From assembly GCA_902591315.1 (NCBI GenBank), contig CACJAI010000006.1, positions 1-57,183 of the forward strand: a stretch of 57,183 nucleotides of DNA. Reading direction: 5' to 3'. The translations under genes and the position numbers were made by a program. Below, one piece after another: positions 7,646-16,292 of the stretch. The notes under the pieces were generated by a model. The model saw nothing but the letters and a program-made list of their open reading frames with translations. It was not told where the DNA came from and made no database searches. The DNA is from an uncultured Alphaproteobacteria bacterium. GTDB lineage: Bacteria > Pseudomonadota > Alphaproteobacteria > HIMB59. How positions within the stretch are numbered: the stretch's first letter is position 1; the number at the start of each line of letters is the position of its first letter.

Positions 7646-9548
7646 ATTATCTAATCCACTATTATCAAAAGAACAATATGAAGAGATGTATGCAGAGTCT
7701 TTTAATAATAAAGAGCAATTCTGGTCCAAAGTGGCAAAATCTCAACTAACGTGGTCTAAAGATTTCACTAAAGTTAAAAACACCAACTACGACGGTGACG
7801 TATCTATCAAATGGTTTGAAGATGGTGAATTGAACGTTTGTTATAACTGTGTTGATAGACATGTGGAAACACAACCAAATGAAATAGCAGTTATTTGGGA
7901 GGGAGATGATACTAGTAAAAATAAAACCTACACCTATAAAGAACTTAAATCAGAAGTAAGCAAATTTGCAAATGTTTTAAAAAAATTAGGTGTACAAAAA
8001 GGTGATGTTGTAACAATTTATTTAACTATGATTCCTGAAGTTGCATTTGCTATGTTGGCTTGTGCAAGAATAGGTGCAATTCATTCAGTAATATTTGGGG
8101 GCTTCGCCCCAGAGTCGATAGCAGGACGAATTAAAGATTGCAAATCACAATTTGTTATTACAGCTGACGAAGGTGTTCGAGGTGGAAAAATAATTCCACT
8201 AAAAAAATATATTAATACAGCTTTAGAAAGTTGTGATAGTTCCATAAAGACTCTTGTTATTCGGTATACAAACACTCAAGAGGAATTACATAAAGATAAT
8301 AATTTTTATTATGATGAATTAATTAAAGAAGTAGACGATCAATGTGAATGTGTATCAATGAATGCAGAAGACCCTCTATTTATTTTATATACATCTGGTT
8401 CTACAGGTAAGCCAAAAGGTGTTCTTCATACTACAGGAGGATATTTAGTTTATGCTTCATTTACCCATAAGTACTCCTTTGACTACCATCCTGGAGATGT
8501 CTACTGGTGCACTGCTGATGCAGGATGGATTACAGGACATTCTTATTCTGTCTATGGTCCACTCGCAAACGGTGGAAAAACACTTCTATTTGAGGGAGTT
8601 CCTAACTATCCTGATTTTTCTCGTTTCTGGGAAGTTTGTGATAAATATAAAGTAAATATTTTTTATACCGCTCCAACTGTGCTGAGATCTTTAATGAAAG
8701 AGGGTAATTCATATATTGAAAAATGTGATTTAAGCTCTTTAAGAATTTTAGGTACAGTTGGCGAGCCAATCAATCCTGAAGCTTGGAATTGGTATTCATC
8801 AATTGTTGGTAAAGATAAATGCCCTGTAATAGATACATGGTGGCAAACTGAAACAGGTGGTCATCTAATTTCACCGATACCTGGCGTATCCAAACTTAAA
8901 CCTGGAAGTGCAACACTGCCTTATTTTGGAATTGAAGCCGCAATAGTTGATGATGATGGGAATATTTTAGAGGGTGAATGTGAAGGTAAGCTGTGTATGT
9001 TAGACAGTTGGCCTGGTCAAATGAGAACAGTTTATGGTGACCATCAGCGATTTATTGATACTTATTTTAGTCAATTCAAAGGAAAATATTTTACCGGAGA
9101 TGGGTGTCGTAGAGATAAGGATGGCTTTTATTGGATTACGGGGAGGGTAGATGATTGCATCAATGTATCTGGCCACCTGCTTGGAACAGCTGAAATCGAA
9201 AGTGCATTTGTTGAACATGAATTGGTTTCTGAGGCTGCTGTAGTTGGTTATGCACATGACATCAAAGGTCAAGGTATTTATGCTTATGTTACAACAAATA
9301 CAGGAGTTGAGGTAAGTGAAGATTTAAAAAAAGAACTCGTGCAATGGATAAGAAAAAAAATAGGTCCGATAGCAACACCTGATAAATTACAATTTTCTCC
9401 TGGGCTTCCAAAAACAAGATCAGGCAAAATAATGAGAAGGATCTTGCGAAAAATAGCCTCTAAAGAAGAAGATCAACTAGGCGATACATCAACATTAGCG
9501 GACCCAAATGTTGTTAAATCACTTATAGACGGATCTAAAAATATCTAA
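7632..9548 (+). CDS. acs: Acetyl-CoA synthetase
   Basis: AMP-forming ligase that activates acetate to acetyl-CoA through an acetyl-adenylate. The protein is about 638 residues, normal for Acs. Visible motifs are the N-terminal ACAS segment ([16 protein letters not shown]), the nucleotide-binding loop [29 protein letters not shown], the hinge region [20 protein letters not shown], and C-terminal [11 protein letters not shown]. The Lys of that last motif is catalytic and the usual site of regulatory acetylation. The frame extends to GTG 7623, but ATG 7632 gives the family-like [11 protein letters not shown] start. Either start overlaps the EVE gene. Confidence 0.97.
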   Translation: MKEFKLSNPLLSKEQYEEMYAESFNNKEQFWSKVAKSQLTWSKDFTKVKNTNYDGDVSIKWFEDGELNVCYNCVDRHVETQPNEIAVIWEGDDTSKNKTYTYKELKSEVSKFANVLKKLGVQKGDVVTIYLTMIPEVAFAMLACARIGAIHSVIFGGFAPESIAGRIKDCKSQFVITADEGVRGGKIIPLKKYINTALESCDSSIKTLVIRYTNTQEELHKDNNFYYDELIKEVDDQCECVSMNAEDPLFILYTSGSTGKPKGVLHTTGGYLVYASFTHKYSFDYHPGDVYWCTADAGWITGHSYSVYGPLANGGKTLLFEGVPNYPDFSRFWEVCDKYKVNIFYTAPTVLRSLMKEGNSYIEKCDLSSLRILGTVGEPINPEAWNWYSSIVGKDKCPVIDTWWQTETGGHLISPIPGVSKLKPGSATLPYFGIEAAIVDDDGNILEGECEGKLCMLDSWPGQMRTVYGDHQRFIDTYFSQFKGKYFTGDGCRRDKDGFYWITGRVDDCINVSGHLLGTAEIESAFVEHELVSEAAVVGYAHDIKGQGIYAYVTTNTGVEVSEDLKKELVQWIRKKIGPIATPDKLQFSPGLPKTRSGKIMRRILRKIASKEEDQLGDTSTLADPNVVKSLIDGSKNI

Positions 9549-9567
9549 CACAACTGATATCTCGAAC

Positions 9568-10716
9568 TTGTTTAATTCAATCAAAAAGATTGAACAAGGA
9601 AGTAGTATTGATCATGTAATTAACCACTATCCAAAACTGAAAAGAAGTTTTTTATTTTTAGTTGTACAAGAGTATTATAGAAATTACGAAAATCATAATA
9701 GAATACTTTTAAATTATATTCATAATAAAACATCAAAAAATATTTTAACTCTTTTAAAAATTAGCCTCACACTATTATTTTTCTCAAATAAACCTGCTTT
9801 TGCAATAGTTAACGACTCAGTAAAAGAGGGAAAGTTTTTGAAAAAGGAAAAGTTAGTGAATGCTGTTCTTAGAAATATTTTGCGTGACAAATATAAGATA
9901 AAATATGACAAATTCATTTACCCTGATTTTAAAAAAATTCTTGATAAAATATTTTCCAGCAATTCAATAAGAGATTATGTTTACTCTACTTTATTTACTA
10001 AGCCTGAAAATTATCAAATTAGTTTAATTGATAAAGAAGATGCTCTTTATGGCAAAAGAGTATTTAGGTTGGAAAAAAAGATTATTAAAGGATGTTTTGT
10101 CCAAGATGTTGGCAATTTTGAAGTTATTAACACTGTACATAAATTTTTTAAAAATAAAAATTTAATTGATGTGTGTGCTGCACCTGGTGGTAAAAGTATA
10201 TTATTAAATTCATTAGGGTTTAATGTTTATGCCATTGATAAGTCTCAAAAACAAATTAATAAATTTAAAGAAAATATAAATCGCTTAAATTTAAAAATAA
10301 ATATACAGCAAATAGATTTTTTAAAAAAAAGATTTACTAGTAGATATGACTCAATTTTATTGGATGCTCCTTGTAGTGCTCTAGGAACCTTTAGAAGAAA
10401 CCCTGATGTTACTGTCAAAATTGATAAACCTGACATGAGGAAACAACAAAAGACTCAGATACAAATGATTGAAAAATCATTAAAAATACTCAATAAAAAT
10501 GGCTTTATAGTTTATATTGTTTGCTCATTTCACCCCTTTGAGACAATCGAAGTCATTGATAAAATTATGCAAAAACATAAAAATATTAGATTGCACAACA
10601 TAAATTCAAATAAAATGATAAAGAGACAAAATGGATATTTTATTAACCCATTGAGCTTTAAAGAGATCGGAGGATCCGATATATTTTTTGTTTCTGTAAT
10701 AGAAAAAATAAGATGA
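9568..10716 (+). CDS. rsmB: 16S rRNA (cytosine-967-C5)-methyltransferase
   Basis: Methylates C967 of 16S rRNA using SAM. The N-terminal roughly 130 residues form the NusB-like RNA-binding domain (for example LVNAVLRNILRD). The C-terminal Rossmann methyltransferase has DVCAAPGGKS for SAM binding, LLDAPCSALGTFRRNPD with the release cysteine, and YIVCSFHPFET with the nucleophilic cysteine. The 382-residue protein is slightly short for the family. The start is TTG at 9568; no upstream or nearby ATG would keep the NusB domain. It overlaps rpe by four bases. Confidence 0.93.
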   Translation: MFNSIKKIEQGSSIDHVINHYPKLKRSFLFLVVQEYYRNYENHNRILLNYIHNKTSKNILTLLKISLTLLFFSNKPAFAIVNDSVKEGKFLKKEKLVNAVLRNILRDKYKIKYDKFIYPDFKKILDKIFSSNSIRDYVYSTLFTKPENYQISLIDKEDALYGKRVFRLEKKIIKGCFVQDVGNFEVINTVHKFFKNKNLIDVCAAPGGKSILLNSLGFNVYAIDKSQKQINKFKENINRLNLKINIQQIDFLKKRFTSRYDSILLDAPCSALGTFRRNPDVTVKIDKPDMRKQQKTQIQMIEKSLKILNKNGFIVYIVCSFHPFETIEVIDKIMQKHKNIRLHNINSNKMIKRQNGYFINPLSFKEIGGSDIFFVSVIEKIR

Positions 10717-11372
10717 AAACAATTATATCTCCATCAATTTTAGGTGGATCATTTTCGAATATGGAAAAAACTATATCTGAACTTGATCAATCAAAAGCGG
10801 AGTATATTCATTTTGATGTGATGGATGGTGATTTTGTTCCAAATTTAACATTTGGACCAAAATTCATTTCAGATTTACGATTTAAATCAAAAAAAATTTT
10901 TGATGTACACTTAATGGTTAATAGAGTTGGCAATTTTTTAGATGATTATATTGATGCAGGATCAGATATAATAACTTTTCATTGTGAAATTGATGAAAAC
11001 ATAAATGAACTTATTAATAAGATAAAAGAAAAGAAAAGAAAAGTAGGTATTGCTATAAAGCCAAAAACACCGTGGGAAGAAGTTAAGAAATATTTACATC
11101 ATATTGATCAAATTATTATTATGACTGTAGAGCCTGGCTTTGGAGGGCAATCATTTTTGAATAATCAAATTGAAAAAATTCAGAACTTATCAAACTATGT
11201 TAAAGAAAATAATTTGAATATTAATATTGAAATTGATGGTGGGATAAATTATGAAACTGGAAAGCTTTGTATACAAGCTGGAGCAAATGTACTAGTCGCA
11301 GGTTCATTTTTATTTAAACAAGAAGATTTAATTATAGCAACTGATAAATTAGATGACTTTTTTAATAAATGA
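10713..11372 (+). CDS. rpe: Ribulose-phosphate 3-epimerase
   Basis: Interconverts ribulose-5-phosphate and xylulose-5-phosphate in the non-oxidative pentose phosphate pathway. A TIM-barrel enzyme of 219 residues with all signatures: PSILGGSFSNME, HFDVMDGDFVPNLTFGP (metal ligand and catalytic Asp), DVHLMV, TVEPGFGGQSF and EIDGGIN with the second catalytic Asp. It overlaps rsmB and purH by four bases each, so translation of the three is probably coupled. The rsmB-rpe-purH arrangement is shared with other alphaproteobacteria. Confidence 0.97.
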   Translation: MKTIISPSILGGSFSNMEKTISELDQSKAEYIHFDVMDGDFVPNLTFGPKFISDLRFKSKKIFDVHLMVNRVGNFLDDYIDAGSDIITFHCEIDENINELINKIKEKKRKVGIAIKPKTPWEEVKKYLHHIDQIIIMTVEPGFGGQSFLNNQIEKIQNLSNYVKENNLNINIEIDGGINYETGKLCIQAGANVLVAGSFLFKQEDLIIATDKLDDFFNK

Positions 11373-12838
11373 AAAAATATAAAAATGCTCTTATATCGGT
11401 ATTTGATAAAAATAAACTTGACCAAATTGCTCATTATTTAATAAAAAAAAAATATACAATTTATTCAACTGGTGGTTCATCACAATATTTAAAAAAAATT
11501 CATGTACCACATATTGAAATAACAAAATATACTAAGCAAAAAGAAATATTAGGAGGAAGAGTAAAAACTCTTCATCCAAAAATTTTTGGAGGAATTCTAG
11601 CTACTAACTCTAAAAATCACCAATCCGAGCTTAATAAAGAGAAGATTATCAATTTCGATTTAATCATAGTAAATCTCTACCCTTTTGAGGAAACAATCAA
11701 AAACTCAACAAAAAAAGATGAAATAATTGAGATGATAGACATTGGTGGCCATAGCCTTATAAGGGCAGCAGTAAAAAATTACCTAAAAACTACAGTAATT
11801 ATTGATCCTTTGGATTACTCAAATTTTATAAAAAACTCTCCTAAGACGGACTCTGCTAAAAAAAAATATGCGATTAAAGCTATGGAGCAAATCACTAAAT
11901 ATGACATTGCGATAACAAATTGGTTTCAAGGAAATGAAAATGAAATATATCCACTAAGATATGGTGAGAATCCACAACAGAAGGCAAATGCATTAATTCG
12001 CAAGAATATATTTAAACAATTATGCGGTGAGAAAAAACTGAGTTACAACAATTTGTTGGATTTAGATGCTGCAGTTTCAATATCATATTCGACGAATTCA
12101 AAGAAACACATTTGCACTATAGTCAAACACAATACTCCATGCGGTGCATCAATAGGAAATAGTCAAGCGAAAAGTTACGAAAATGCACTTGATGGTGACC
12201 CAATTAGTGCCTTTGGTGGAATTGTAGCTTTCAATAAGAGAGTTTCTACCCTAACAGCTAAAAAATTAATTGGCAATTATTATGAAGTAATTGCAGCTCC
12301 TGATTATGATATTGAAGCTCTAAATATTTTAAAAAAGAAAAAAAACTTAAGAGTCTTGAAAGTTAAGAAATTTAAAACGAGAATAGAACAAAGATCCATT
12401 TTTGCAGGCACTCTTATTCAGGATGCTAATAATAAGAAATCCAAAGTAAAAAAAATATTTGGTGTAAATAAATTAAATATTGAAAAATTTGAGTTTTTTA
12501 TAAATGTTTTGAAAAATATAAAATCAAATGCAATTGCACTTTTTGATCAATCAAGTTTGATCTCTCAATCTGGAGGACAGACTTCAAGAGTGGACTCACT
12601 TGAAAATTGTTTATACAAATTCAAAATTAGACAGAAGAAAAAGAAAAAGACTAGATTATTTTTATTTTCAGATGCCTTTTTTCCATTCATAGACTCTCTA
12701 AAGTTAATTAAAAATGAAAAACTAAATATTGATGTTTATGCTCCCGTGGGGTCTAAAAATGATCCCCATATTATAAATTTCGTTAAAGAAAATAAAATTA
12801 ATTTTTTTGAAATAAGCGATCGTCACTTTAAACATTGA
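11369..12838 (+). CDS. purH: AICAR transformylase / IMP cyclohydrolase
   Basis: Bifunctional enzyme for the last two steps of IMP synthesis. The N-terminal MGS-like cyclohydrolase domain (about residues 1-190) shows STGGSSQYLKK and GGRVKTLHPKIFGG. The AICAR transformylase domain has RYGENPQQKA, the catalytic KHNTPCG, GDPISAFGGIVAFN, SGGQTSRVDS, SDAFFPFID and the terminal ISDRHFKH. At 489 residues it is shorter than the usual 510-530, through small loop losses rather than loss of a motif. It overlaps rpe upstream and the MerR-like small gene downstream. Confidence 0.97.
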   Translation: MKKYKNALISVFDKNKLDQIAHYLIKKKYTIYSTGGSSQYLKKIHVPHIEITKYTKQKEILGGRVKTLHPKIFGGILATNSKNHQSELNKEKIINFDLIIVNLYPFEETIKNSTKKDEIIEMIDIGGHSLIRAAVKNYLKTTVIIDPLDYSNFIKNSPKTDSAKKKYAIKAMEQITKYDIAITNWFQGNENEIYPLRYGENPQQKANALIRKNIFKQLCGEKKLSYNNLLDLDAAVSISYSTNSKKHICTIVKHNTPCGASIGNSQAKSYENALDGDPISAFGGIVAFNKRVSTLTAKKLIGNYYEVIAAPDYDIEALNILKKKKNLRVLKVKKFKTRIEQRSIFAGTLIQDANNKKSKVKKIFGVNKLNIEKFEFFINVLKNIKSNAIALFDQSSLISQSGGQTSRVDSLENCLYKFKIRQKKKKKTRLFLFSDAFFPFIDSLKLIKNEKLNIDVYAPVGSKNDPHIINFVKENKINFFEISDRHFKH

Positions 12839-13143
12839 TTGATATTTTCAAAAATAAACCTCCTAAAAAAAATTATATTTTAATGAAAAGGTATCAAAGT
12901 GTAGAATTTAAGAAAAAGTATTCTATTGAGATTTTAGAGACTTTTTTTAAGGAATTTCCTGAAGAAAAGAGAGGAAGAAAAAGATTTAAAGAGAAAGAAA
13001 TACAAAATATTAAACATCTTCTTTATGAAGAGATATTTCAAAAGGGAATAAAAATTAAAGCAGACTGTATTGGTTTAATTAAAGAAAAAGTGGATAAAGA
13101 ATATATAACCATTAAAGTGTCTTTTTTTAAGAAATATGGATGA
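12835..13143 (+). CDS. Small basic protein, possible degenerate MerR-type HTH
   Basis: A 102-residue Lys/Glu-rich protein. The middle (YQSVEFKKKYSIEIL, then FFKEFPEEKRGRKRFKEKEI and IKHLLYEE) lines up by eye with the alphaproteobacterial MerR-family pattern: a short helix-turn-helix, FWE..FP, a wing ending in G-R-R-Y, then E-D-V..I..IKHLLY and a helix. The arm is shortened and the final Gly-Tyr-Thr-Ile segment has become KGIKIKADCIGLIKE. DNA binding is therefore uncertain. It starts at TTG 12835 overlapping the purH stop codon (ATG 12883 is an alternative) and overlaps the HAD gene by eight bases. A hypothetical protein is the cautious label. Confidence 0.4.
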   Translation: MIDIFKNKPPKKNYILMKRYQSVEFKKKYSIEILETFFKEFPEEKRGRKRFKEKEIQNIKHLLYEEIFQKGIKIKADCIGLIKEKVDKEYITIKVSFFKKYG

Positions 13144-13696
13144 TAACAAAATATTATTTGTTGATTTGGATGGTACGCTTATAGAAGAAGACTTGTCTAA
13201 TTTAGCATTTATTAATTATTTTAAAAAATATCCATTTAAGTGCATTTTTTATCTCGTGTTGTTGCCATTTAAAGGCAAGGCATTTTTAAAAGAAAAAATT
13301 TCTGCTAATTTTCATGTGCCTTTTAATGAACTTAAATTTAATATAACCGCATTAGAGTATATTAAATTTGTAAAAAATAGGCATAGAGTTGTTTATTTGA
13401 TATCTGGAAGCCATCAGCACCTAGTTAATCAAATACACGATCATTTAAAAATTTTTTTTGAGTCTTTTGGCACAAAAGATAATTTTAACATGGTTGGAAT
13501 AAATAAAGTAAATTTTATCAAAAATAATTTAAATATTTATGATTTCCAATATCTTGGCAATAGTACCAAAGACATACCAATATGGAGATTTTGTAAAAAA
13601 ATTTTATATACTAATGCCGACCAAAGACTTCAAAAAGTTATTCTCACATCAGATTTAGAAAAAGAAGAAATAAAAGCAAGCTTTAAATTTCAATAA
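13136..13696 (+). CDS. HAD-superfamily phosphatase-like protein
   Basis: A 186-residue protein with haloacid dehalogenase motifs: motif I LFVDLDGTL (D10, D12), motif II ISGSHQ, and a motif IV-like LGNSTKDIPIW in which the usual first Asp is Asn. A hydrophobic stretch (about residues 32-45) makes up part of the cap. The pattern DLDGTLI..DL....F and the closing D-I-P-I-W resemble the HAD half of the HAD-UbiA prenyltransferase fusion proteins. Here no UbiA domain follows. The substrate is unknown, and the Asn in motif IV could weaken magnesium binding. It abuts lysE-like with a one-base overlap. Confidence 0.7.
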   Translation: MDDNKILFVDLDGTLIEEDLSNLAFINYFKKYPFKCIFYLVLLPFKGKAFLKEKISANFHVPFNELKFNITALEYIKFVKNRHRVVYLISGSHQHLVNQIHDHLKIFFESFGTKDNFNMVGINKVNFIKNNLNIYDFQYLGNSTKDIPIWRFCKKILYTNADQRLQKVILTSDLEKEEIKASFKFQ

Positions 13697-14322
13697 TGTC
13701 TCTGATTGTATTTATACAAGTTTTTTTTGTATGTTTATTTGGTGCCATGTCTCCAGGTCCAAGTATGGCAGTGGTTATAAACAATGCTGTATTTAAAAAT
13801 AGATATCACGGTGTTTTGACATCAATCGGTCATGGATTAGGAATAACAATATACGCAATTTTTGCAGTGATTGGAATTGGCCTAATCATTAATACAAATA
13901 TTTTAATTTTTAATGGTATGAAAATAATATCAATTATGTTTCTCATATACTTAGGTTTAAAAGCAATTACTAATAAAGAAAAAGTTAACTTTGAAAATAA
14001 AGAATTATCGGGCAGAGCAACTTCATTTTTTCAAGGATTGAGTATTGCTATACTTAACCCAAAAATCTTAGTATGGTTTGTGGCTATTTATTCTCAGTTT
14101 ATGTCAAAAAGTAATGATTTTCTATTTAACACATATTTAGTTTTAATAGCGGGTGTTATAGATACTTGCTGGTATATATTACTAACAATTATGGCGACGT
14201 CAGATGTGGCCTTGAGGTATTTAAAATCCAAAAGCGATATTCTACAAAAATTATTAGGATTTATTTTTATAATGATAGGAATGGTTTTGATATTGGATTT
14301 ATACTTAACATTTAATAAATAA
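13696..14322 (+). CDS. LysE/RhtB family amino-acid exporter
   Basis: A 208-residue inner-membrane protein with about six transmembrane helices. The family signature GAMSPGPSMAVVINNAVFKN appears in the first helix-loop, followed by GHGLGITIYAIFAV, IYLGLKAI and SIAILNPKILVWFVAIYSQF. LysE/RhtB proteins export amino acids such as lysine, threonine or homoserine lactone; the cargo here cannot be assigned. It is the last gene of the tightly overlapping rsmB-rpe-purH run; beyond it, spacers become larger and the glycan island begins. Confidence 0.88.
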   Translation: MSLIVFIQVFFVCLFGAMSPGPSMAVVINNAVFKNRYHGVLTSIGHGLGITIYAIFAVIGIGLIINTNILIFNGMKIISIMFLIYLGLKAITNKEKVNFENKELSGRATSFFQGLSIAILNPKILVWFVAIYSQFMSKSNDFLFNTYLVLIAGVIDTCWYILLTIMATSDVALRYLKSKSDILQKLLGFIFIMIGMVLILDLYLTFNK

Positions 14323-14381
14323 TATAATTTTTTAAATGAAACATAGTATGTTACTAATATTCTGTCATTTAATTTAGAAAA

Positions 14382-15074
14382 ATGAAAAATATATATATTG
14401 GGTATGACACTAGAGAAGATATAGCTTATCAAGTAAGTAAATTTAGCCTAACTAATAAATCTAAGGATATAGAAGTGCATCCTTTAAAGTTAACGGAGCT
14501 AAGAGATAAACAGCTTTATTGGAGAGATGAGGATAAACTAGGATCTACGGAGTTTACATTCTCTCGATTCTTAGTGCCCGAATTAAATAATTTTAAAGGT
14601 TGGGCTTTGTTTTGTGATTGTGATCTTTTATTTATGGAGGATGTTAACAATTTGTTTGCTCTTACTGATAATCAGTATGCCCTAATGTGTGTAAAACATG
14701 ATTATAATCCAAAAGAGGGAACTAAAATGGATGGTAAGCAACAAACAATTTATCCAAGAAAAAATTGGAGTTCAGTTGTCCTATGGAATTGTGGTCATGA
14801 GTCTAATAAAAAAATAAATAGAGAATTAGTTAACAACCCAGATACGACTGGAAAATATCTACATAGATTTAGCTGGTTGGAGGATCATGAGATTGGTTCT
14901 ATACCACATCATTGGAATTGGTTGGCAGGATGGTATGAGGAGCCAAAAGATGGGACACCAAAAGCAATACATTATACCGAAGGAGGACCGTGGTTTGAAA
15001 ATTATCGTTTTTGCGAGTATCACCAACTCTGGAAGGACACGTTATCTGAGATGATGGCTAATAAAAGCAATTAA
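14382..15074 (+). CDS. Glycosyltransferase-like protein (GT-A, DxD)
   Basis: A 230-residue protein opening NIYIGYDTREDIAYQV, with SRFLVPELNNFKGWALF followed by the metal-binding D-C-D (residues 79-81) in FCDCDLLF. Further on are SSVVLWNCGH, WLEDHEIGSIPHHWNW and AIHYTEGGPWF. This layout resembles glycosyltransferase family 8-type enzymes that transfer sugars from nucleotide-sugars with a divalent metal, and similar proteins occur in marine bacteria and their phages. Donor and acceptor are unknown. No signal peptide is visible, so it is cytoplasmic. A 59-base AT-rich spacer precedes it and no Shine-Dalgarno sequence is seen. Confidence 0.75.
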   Translation: MKNIYIGYDTREDIAYQVSKFSLTNKSKDIEVHPLKLTELRDKQLYWRDEDKLGSTEFTFSRFLVPELNNFKGWALFCDCDLLFMEDVNNLFALTDNQYALMCVKHDYNPKEGTKMDGKQQTIYPRKNWSSVVLWNCGHESNKKINRELVNNPDTTGKYLHRFSWLEDHEIGSIPHHWNWLAGWYEEPKDGTPKAIHYTEGGPWFENYRFCEYHQLWKDTLSEMMANKSN

Positions 15075-15145
15075 AATAATCTTAAATTTTAATTTTTGAA
15101 TGAATACAAAAATGAATTTCACTATAACTATAATTAGCTAAACTA

Positions 15146-15916
15146 ATGACATCTATAGACTGCTACTATACAGATCATTTTGTTAACCAAACAGTTACTC
15201 AATTTTTTTCAAAAAGCTTAGGTTTAAATTTATATGAATTAAATGAATATAAAAACTCCTCTAATATTTTTGCGACTTATGGCATTCTTAGAGGAACAGG
15301 AGAAATAATAAAAGAAAGAAAAGAAAACTTTATATATTTAGACCATGGTTACTTTAATTCTTCTACTCGAAGGTTTACAAAGGAAAAAAATACTATTTTA
15401 ACTAACTTAGAGGGATACTTTCGGGTTGTAAAGGATGACCTTTATTTTAATAAATCAAAACTCAATAATAATGAAAAAAGGTTTAAAGAGCTAAACATAA
15501 AACTGAAGGAGAAAAAAACTGGAGATATTATTATTTTATCTGAACCAACAGAAAATACTTCTAAGTTTCTAGGATTGAATAATTGGAAAGAGGAAACAAT
15601 CAAAGCCATTAAAAGTCACACTGATAGAGAGATTGTAATTCATAATAAATTTTCTGAAATAACGTTGAATGAATTATTACAAAAAGCTTATGCGTTTGTT
15701 AGTTGCCAATCTACAGCAGGATTCATGTCTATAATAGAGGGTGTTCCAGCATTTTTTACACATAGTAGTTTAAAAGAATATGGTGACATAAAAGACATTG
15801 AGCAAAATAAATTAAATTATGATTTGTTATACTGTGCTGCAAATTCACAGTGGAAATTGAAAGAGTTTTTTAGTGATGACTTTAAAGAGTATATAAATAA
15901 AATTATTTCAATTTAG
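15146..15916 (+). CDS. Glycan-biosynthesis protein, GT-B-like (unassigned)
   Basis: A 256-residue soluble protein I cannot assign to a named enzyme. It contains FATYGILRGTGEIIKE, YLDHGYFN, a central IIILSEPTENT strand and a C-terminal FVSCQSTAGFMSIIEGVPAFF segment. That last segment resembles the nucleotide-sugar-binding half of GT-B or capsule-polysaccharide transferases, where a Ser/Thr-Ala-Gly turn is followed by a Glu-Gly helix start. The same layout, with TYTSGLAVDSLINGCPTIA, recurs in the gene at 18897, so the two may be distant paralogues. Its neighbours support surface-glycan synthesis. Spacing to the next gene is two bases. Confidence 0.5.
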   Translation: MTSIDCYYTDHFVNQTVTQFFSKSLGLNLYELNEYKNSSNIFATYGILRGTGEIIKERKENFIYLDHGYFNSSTRRFTKEKNTILTNLEGYFRVVKDDLYFNKSKLNNNEKRFKELNIKLKEKKTGDIIILSEPTENTSKFLGLNNWKEETIKAIKSHTDREIVIHNKFSEITLNELLQKAYAFVSCQSTAGFMSIIEGVPAFFTHSSLKEYGDIKDIEQNKLNYDLLYCAANSQWKLKEFFSDDFKEYINKIISI

Positions 15917-15918
15917 GT

Positions 15919-16203
15919 ATGACAGCATTTATTTTATCTTTATCGTTTTTAATCATTTGCTTATATGGGTACTACTTAGCTATTAGACAATCTAAATTAG
16001 AAAAAGAGCTAAGACAAAACAACATGGAATATGAATGTTTTAAATGTAAAATAAAACTACCTATAAACACAATAAAATGTCCGAGGTGTTCTTTGATAAC
16101 AATATATGGTACACGCAGAAAAAATTTTTGGTTGATTATTCCTATCGCTATATTTTGGCTTTTTATGTTAGGTAAATGGTCAAAGGTAGGAATGTTTGGA
16201 TAA
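15919..16203 (+). CDS. Small membrane protein with CxxC zinc ribbon
   Basis: A 94-residue protein with an N-terminal membrane helix (about residues 3-22), a short charged linker, a zinc-ribbon-like loop with C40, C43, C54 and C57 (YECFKCKIKL and IKCPRCSL), and a second membrane helix (about 70-86). The four cysteines should bind one zinc on the side of the membrane where the loop lies. I do not recognise the family. It is probably translated together with the preceding glycan gene, whose stop codon is two bases upstream. A role in anchoring or regulating that enzyme is possible but not shown. Confidence 0.6.
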   Translation: MTAFILSLSFLIICLYGYYLAIRQSKLEKELRQNNMEYECFKCKIKLPINTIKCPRCSLITIYGTRRKNFWLIIPIAIFWLFMLGKWSKVGMFG

Positions 16204-16292
16204 ATACTTTTTTAATACATTCTATCTTAAATTATAAGTTTTATTTAAAATATATTTTATATAGTTAACATTAGAAGAGCATTTAGATTTAT

